In this document: positions 60,441 through 64,000 of the stretch, piece by piece
Numbering within the stretch: position 1 is the first letter of the stretch
Layout: every line of letters starts with the position of its first letter
Source: Pedobacter sp. BS3
Lineage (GTDB): Bacteria > Bacteroidota > Bacteroidia > Sphingobacteriales > Sphingobacteriaceae
DNA length: 64,000 nucleotides
Assembly: GCF_008274585.1 (NCBI RefSeq)
Contig: NZ_VTRT01000002.1
Location: forward strand, 310,001-374,000
Direction of reading: 5' to 3'
Notes under the pieces: model-generated
What the model was told of the DNA's origin: nothing
Seen by the model: the letters and a program-made list of their open reading frames with translations, nothing else
Databases searched by the model: none
Made by a program: the position numbers and the translations under genes

Positions 60441-61589
60441 TCATTTACCAAGTGCTTTCGAGATAGCCTGCTGCAGATCCGTTATCAGGTCGTTAGCATG
60501 TTCAATGCCGACTGATAATCGTAGCAGGTTATCCCGGATGCCTAAATGAGATCGTTGAGTGCCGGTCAATCCTTTGTGCGAGGTTGCGGCAGGTGAGCAG
60601 ATCAGGCTTTCAACACCTCCCAGGCTTAATGCCGGCTGAATAACGGAAAGGCTTTTCAGGAAAACGATAATATCTTCGGGCGATGCGTCCAGTTCAAAAG
60701 ACAGTACACCTCCAAATCCTTTCATTTGCTCTGACGCCAGGACATGCTCCGGGTGCGATGCCAGTCCCGGGTAATAAACCCGGTTAATTGCAGAATGTTG
60801 GGCAAGATAACCGGCAATCGCTAAGGCGTTTTTGTTCTGTTGTTGTATCCTGATAGCCAATGTTTTTAGGCTATGTTCAACCAGGTAGCACTGATAGGGA
60901 GCGAGAGAGCCGCCATACATTTTAGCCGTTGACAGTATCTGCTCCTTATGCTGCTGATGGTTTGAAACCAGCGCCCCGAACGGCAGATCATTATGTCCTC
61001 CCAGGTATTTAGTGCCGCTGTGCACCACCATATCAATTCCGTGCAAAATTGGCTGCTGGTTAATGGGCGATGCAAAAGTATTGTCCACAACGGTAATAAT
61101 GCCGTGCTTTTTTGCCAACCCGGCAATTTGTTTCAGCGGCACGATATTGAGCAGCGGGTTGGCCGGAGTTTCGATATAGATCAGCCTGGTACGGTCTGTC
61201 AGCACCGACTGAAAGCTATCCAGCGTATTTTCGGCATAGCTGAACTTGATATTTCTTTTGACAAGCTCCTGCTCTGCGAATTTCCATGTACCGCCATACA
61301 GATCCCTTGAAAAAATAATATGATCATTATGCTGAACAAAGGAGAGTATGGCTGTACTGATAGCAGCCATACCCGAGCTAAAGACCATGCCCCATACACC
61401 GTTTTCCAGCTCAGCGATAATCCTGCCCAGGCGCTTTTGATTATAGTTGGAGTAAAATCCGGGATATTGAAGCTCATCAGAGTCCAGGTAATTGTATGCT
61501 ACCGAAGGAAAAATTGGAGAGGTTACCGAATCTGCAAACTCTTTTTCTTTGCCCAACGGATGTACACACAATGTTTCAAAATTGGCCAT
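60441..61589 (-). CDS. Cys/Met metabolism PLP enzyme (cystathionine gamma-synthase family)
   Basis: The 382-residue enzyme belongs to the trans-sulphuration PLP family. The PLP Lys is K194 in HSGTKYLGGHND, with Asp169 and Asn170 in VVDNTFASP, and SSGMAAISTA and IYIETPANPLLNI are classical. It could be a cystathionine gamma-synthase, an O-acetylhomoserine sulphhydrylase or a methionine gamma-lyase; the sequence alone does not decide. It lies 75 bases downstream of the peroxiredoxin gene, following a MetR-like regulator, which favours a methionine-pathway role. Confidence 0.92.
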   Translation of the reverse strand: MANFETLCVHPLGKEKEFADSVTSPIFPSVAYNYLDSDELQYPGFYSNYNQKRLGRIIAELENGVWGMVFSSGMAAISTAILSFVQHNDHIIFSRDLYGGTWKFAEQELVKRNIKFSYAENTLDSFQSVLTDRTRLIYIETPANPLLNIVPLKQIAGLAKKHGIITVVDNTFASPINQQPILHGIDMVVHSGTKYLGGHNDLPFGALVSNHQQHKEQILSTAKMYGGSLAPYQCYLVEHSLKTLAIRIQQQNKNALAIAGYLAQHSAINRVYYPGLASHPEHVLASEQMKGFGGVLSFELDASPEDIIVFLKSLSVIQPALSLGGVESLICSPAATSHKGLTGTQRSHLGIRDNLLRLSVGIEHANDLITDLQQAISKALGK

Positions 61590-61663
61590 ATATCTCTTTT
61601 ATTTAACGTATACTATCGGCTTTTAGAAAGCGCAATTCCCGTTGCTTTAAATGATCTTCCGGC

Positions 61664-62299
61664 TTATTTATTTGGCTGGGGCGTGTATCTCAGGTAAGGT
61701 TTAACTTCCCTGTAACCTTTAGGGAATTTTGAAGGGATATCGGTATTGCGTATGGCTGTAGAGATCACCACATCCTGTCCGTCTTCCCAGTCTACAGGAG
61801 TGCCTACGCTGTATTCGGCGGTTAATTGCAGCGAATCCAGCACCCGGAGTATCTCGGTAAAGTTTCTTCCGGTTGATGCCGGATAGGTAATGGTTGCCTT
61901 TATTTTTTTATCCGGGCCGATGAAATATACAGAACGTACAGTGGCCGAAGTAGATGCATTTTCATGGATCATCTGGTATGCCTTTGATATTGCCTTGTCG
62001 GGATCGGCAATAATAGGGAACTCAACGGTGGTGTTCTGGGTTTCGTTGATGTCTTTTACCCAGCCGTGATGTGATTCAATGTCATCAACACTAACGGCTA
62101 AAACTTTGGTATTTCTTTTGGCAAATTCATCTTTCAGCTGTGCTGTACGCCCCAGCTCTGTGGTACAAATAGGAGTATAGTCTGCCGGATGGGAATACAG
62201 GATCGCCCAGTTATCGCCCAGCCATTCGTAAAAGTTGATGTTACCCTCGGTGGTTTGTGCACTGAAATCAGGAGCAGTGTCTCCAATCTTTAGACTCAT
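61664..62299 (-). CDS. 1-Cys peroxiredoxin (Prx6-like)
   Basis: The 211-residue peroxidase reduces H2O2 and organic peroxides. The catalytic region reads SHPADYTPICTTELG, with Cys45 as the only cysteine in the chain, so it is of the 1-Cys type and needs an external reductant. The C-terminal arm (VGTPVDWEDGQDVV, then KGYREVKPYLRYTP) matches the Prx6 group. It starts 17 bases after the LysR gene's stop codon, an operon-like distance. Confidence 0.93.
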   Translation of the reverse strand: MSLKIGDTAPDFSAQTTEGNINFYEWLGDNWAILYSHPADYTPICTTELGRTAQLKDEFAKRNTKVLAVSVDDIESHHGWVKDINETQNTTVEFPIIADPDKAISKAYQMIHENASTSATVRSVYFIGPDKKIKATITYPASTGRNFTEILRVLDSLQLTAEYSVGTPVDWEDGQDVVISTAIRNTDIPSKFPKGYREVKPYLRYTPQPNK

Positions 62300-62316
62300 T
62301 TTTTTATATATTTAAG

Positions 62317-63225
62317 TTAAACAATGCGTTTGGAATGGGAATCTATCTTGATCTCTTCCCTTAAGAATTTAATAAAGTAATCAAAGTAAACAGGATATTT
62401 CCTGTCTCTTATCCTGGCAATATATTGCTGCCTGAAAAAGCCTTCCGGTGTTATTTTAACAGCTTTAATATCATCATTCAGGTAAGGTTGCAAGGCCCAG
62501 TTTGCCAATACAATAACGCCCATGTTGGCTTTTACAAGCTCAATAGACGCCTCCGTAAGCGGTAGTATGATCAGCTTTTTAGGGTTTATTCCCTTGGGGG
62601 TTAGCTGGGTTCTGAAAATAGACACCGTATCCAGCGGCAATGAGTGGATAATAAGCGCTGCATCCTGAAAATCTTCGGCGGTAACAAACTCCCGGCTTGC
62701 CCAGGGATGCTGGTTTGACACCACAGCCAACATCTCATCCGAGAAAAGCCGGATAAACTCTATCTGGTCAGCATGCTCGGGGTTACTGGTTATGGCAAGG
62801 TCTAATTCGCCCTCCAGTAACTTCTCTATAGGCTTGTGTGTGGCTTCAAAAACAATTTCTATATCAACATTCGGAAACTCGCTTTTAAATTTCTTTAAAA
62901 CGGCCGGCAGCCAGTGATAGCTGGTATAACACTCGGTACTTATGCGAATAACACCGGTCTCGCCGTTCATCATTTTTTTGATCTCATCCTCGGCGGCATC
63001 TAATTCGCGAAGCACTTTATTTGCCGTGGCATAGAGCTTTTTTCCTACGGGCGTCAGGATCAGCTTTTTATTTCTGCGGAAAAACAGCGGCGTACCTACC
63101 TGCAATTCCGCCTCTTTCAGCTGATAGCTCAAAGCGCTTTGCGATAAATAAAGCACATCCATGGCCCTGGTAATGCTTCCTTCCTCTACAATTGCCTTTA
63201 TTAACCGGAGATATCTGACTTCCAT
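62317..63225 (-). CDS. LysR-family regulator, MetR-like
   Basis: From ATG 63225 the protein has 302 residues, with an N-terminal winged helix-turn-helix (ITRAMDVLYLSQSALSYQLK) and a LysR substrate domain. The N-terminal and inducer-domain segments (RISTECYTSYHWLPAVL and FEATHKPIEKLLEGELDLAI) recall E. coli MetR, whose co-inducer is homocysteine. It precedes peroxiredoxin and a Met/Cys PLP-enzyme gene on the same strand, consistent with control of sulphur amino-acid or redox genes. A TTG start six codons upstream is possible. Confidence 0.85.
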   Translation of the reverse strand: MEVRYLRLIKAIVEEGSITRAMDVLYLSQSALSYQLKEAELQVGTPLFFRRNKKLILTPVGKKLYATANKVLRELDAAEDEIKKMMNGETGVIRISTECYTSYHWLPAVLKKFKSEFPNVDIEIVFEATHKPIEKLLEGELDLAITSNPEHADQIEFIRLFSDEMLAVVSNQHPWASREFVTAEDFQDAALIIHSLPLDTVSIFRTQLTPKGINPKKLIILPLTEASIELVKANMGVIVLANWALQPYLNDDIKAVKITPEGFFRQQYIARIRDRKYPVYFDYFIKFLREEIKIDSHSKRIV

Positions 63226-63304
63226 CGTATTCTTATTGACCAAAATTACGGAAGTACTTCATACTATGCGGGAATTTTAGATGAAAAGGTTTGATACTTA
63301 CTAT

Positions 63305-64000
63305 TTAATCCGTCGATTGAGTGTGCTGCTCCGTTTGTAGCTCATGCTTTCTTTCATCTTCCCACGCCTTTTGAATACGTTCATTTTCTGCATTTCCTTC
63401 AAAATCATGCGGAAGATTAGATTCCATGGTTTGTGAGAAAGGTACGGTTTGCGGTATAAAATCTTCGTAATGGCCGGGTTTGCTATAGTCATAAGGCCAG
63501 CGGTAAACTGTAGGGATCTCGCCGGGCCAGTTACCGTGAATATGTTCAACCGGTGTTGTCCACTCTAAAGTATTTGACTGCCAGGGGTTTCGGCTGCTCT
63601 TTTTGCCATAAAAAACAGACGCAAAGAAGTTCCACAGAAATAAAAGCTGCGAAAGTCCGCCGGCAATAGCAGCCCAGGTAATGAACCGGTTTACAGAAAG
63701 CCAAGGCTTCATAAACTCAAATTCGGTAAAGGCATAATACCTTCGCGGAACACCGTCAAGACCCATGAAGTGCATGGGGAAGAAAACCAGGTAGGCGCAA
63801 ATAAAGGTAAGCCAGAAATGAAGATAACCCAGCTTCTCGTCCATGAGTCTGCCAAAAAATTTCGGGAACCAGTGATAAGTTCCGGCCAGCATACCAAAAA
63901 TCGAGGCGCATCCCATAACCAGGTGAAAGTGGGCAACCACAAAATAAGTGTCATGCAGGTTAATATCCAGGGCGGCGTTGCCCAGGAAAATGCCGGTGAG
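63305..64000 (-). CDS. Cytochrome c oxidase subunit I, 3' part (truncated by window)
   Basis: The frame is open from the right edge to a stop at 63305, giving about 231 residues of the C-terminal part of a haem-copper oxidase subunit I. The haem and copper-site region HDTYFVVAHFHLVMG is intact, followed by AGTYHWFPKFFGRLM and FFPMHFMGLDGVPRRYY. The tail beyond the last helix is hydrophilic (WTTPVEHIHGNWPGEIP). The gene continues past the window, so its full length is not seen. It is a terminal oxidase subunit of aerobic respiration. Confidence 0.95.
   Translation of the reverse strand, partial: LTGIFLGNAALDINLHDTYFVVAHFHLVMGCASIFGMLAGTYHWFPKFFGRLMDEKLGYLHFWLTFICAYLVFFPMHFMGLDGVPRRYYAFTEFEFMKPWLSVNRFITWAAIAGGLSQLLFLWNFFASVFYGKKSSRNPWQSNTLEWTTPVEHIHGNWPGEIPTVYRWPYDYSKPGHYEDFIPQTVPFSQTMESNLPHDFEGNAENERIQKAWEDERKHELQTEQHTQSTD

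Overview
The window is chromosomal DNA from a Bacteroidota bacterium, most likely a member of the Sphingobacteriaceae near Mucilaginibacter or Pedobacter. The evidence is a SusC/SusD pair preceded by a FecR gene, a PorP/SprF-type protein, an ECF sigma factor followed by an outer-membrane-barrel protein, lipoproteins with Bacteroidota-style signals, and promoters that fit the TTTG / TAnnTTTG consensus. The genus is inferred from gene content, not from an rRNA gene. No rRNA, tRNA, CRISPR array or intact transposase gene was seen.

Layout. 0.3-6.9 kb: an aldo/keto reductase, a UbiD-type decarboxylase, and a TonB receptor preceded by a small CNGKCYL-motif protein. 6.9-8.5 kb: a small accessory patch with a frameshifted PH-domain gene and a HEPN-family gene next to a long imperfect palindrome. 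8.6-22 kb: a cNMP/CBS/nucleotidyltransferase protein with a membrane-anchored DnaQ-type exonuclease, a LysM transglycosylase, a methyltransferase, a CrtA-like protein, lipoproteins, an ECF sigma factor with a double-membrane-spanning partner, an amine oxidase and an AraC regulator. 22.5-35 kb: housekeeping and carbon metabolism (phosphohexomutase, glpK-glpF, S41 protease, a LolD-type ATPase operon, galK-trmH, hemF, porP). 36-47 kb: a surface-glycan cluster (fucosyltransferase-like protein, flippase, several GT2 enzymes). A four-gene partner-switching signalling operon (response regulator-PP2C phosphatase, STAS, HATPase, membrane protein) sits inside this cluster. 47-52 kb: a MacB-type permease, queA, ispD, a cobalamin adenosyltransferase and dps. 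52-60 kb: a FecR-SusC-SusD-exported TIM-barrel nutrient locus. 60-64 kb: a MetR-like regulator, a 1-Cys peroxiredoxin and a Cys/Met PLP enzyme, then the 3' part of a cytochrome c oxidase subunit I gene cut by the window edge.

The most unusual layer is between the genes. A roughly 110-130 bp repeat with a conserved core occurs four times in the first 22.5 kb. Other intergenic spaces carry tandem repeats of different sequence that mostly share a 7-bp period. Tetranucleotide TTAG/TTGG repeats begin directly at stop codons. Several miniature inverted-repeat elements are present, including one whose likely target duplication coincides with the dps stop codon. These elements fill most of the long non-coding gaps. 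Boundaries were placed by eye, and no database search was possible.
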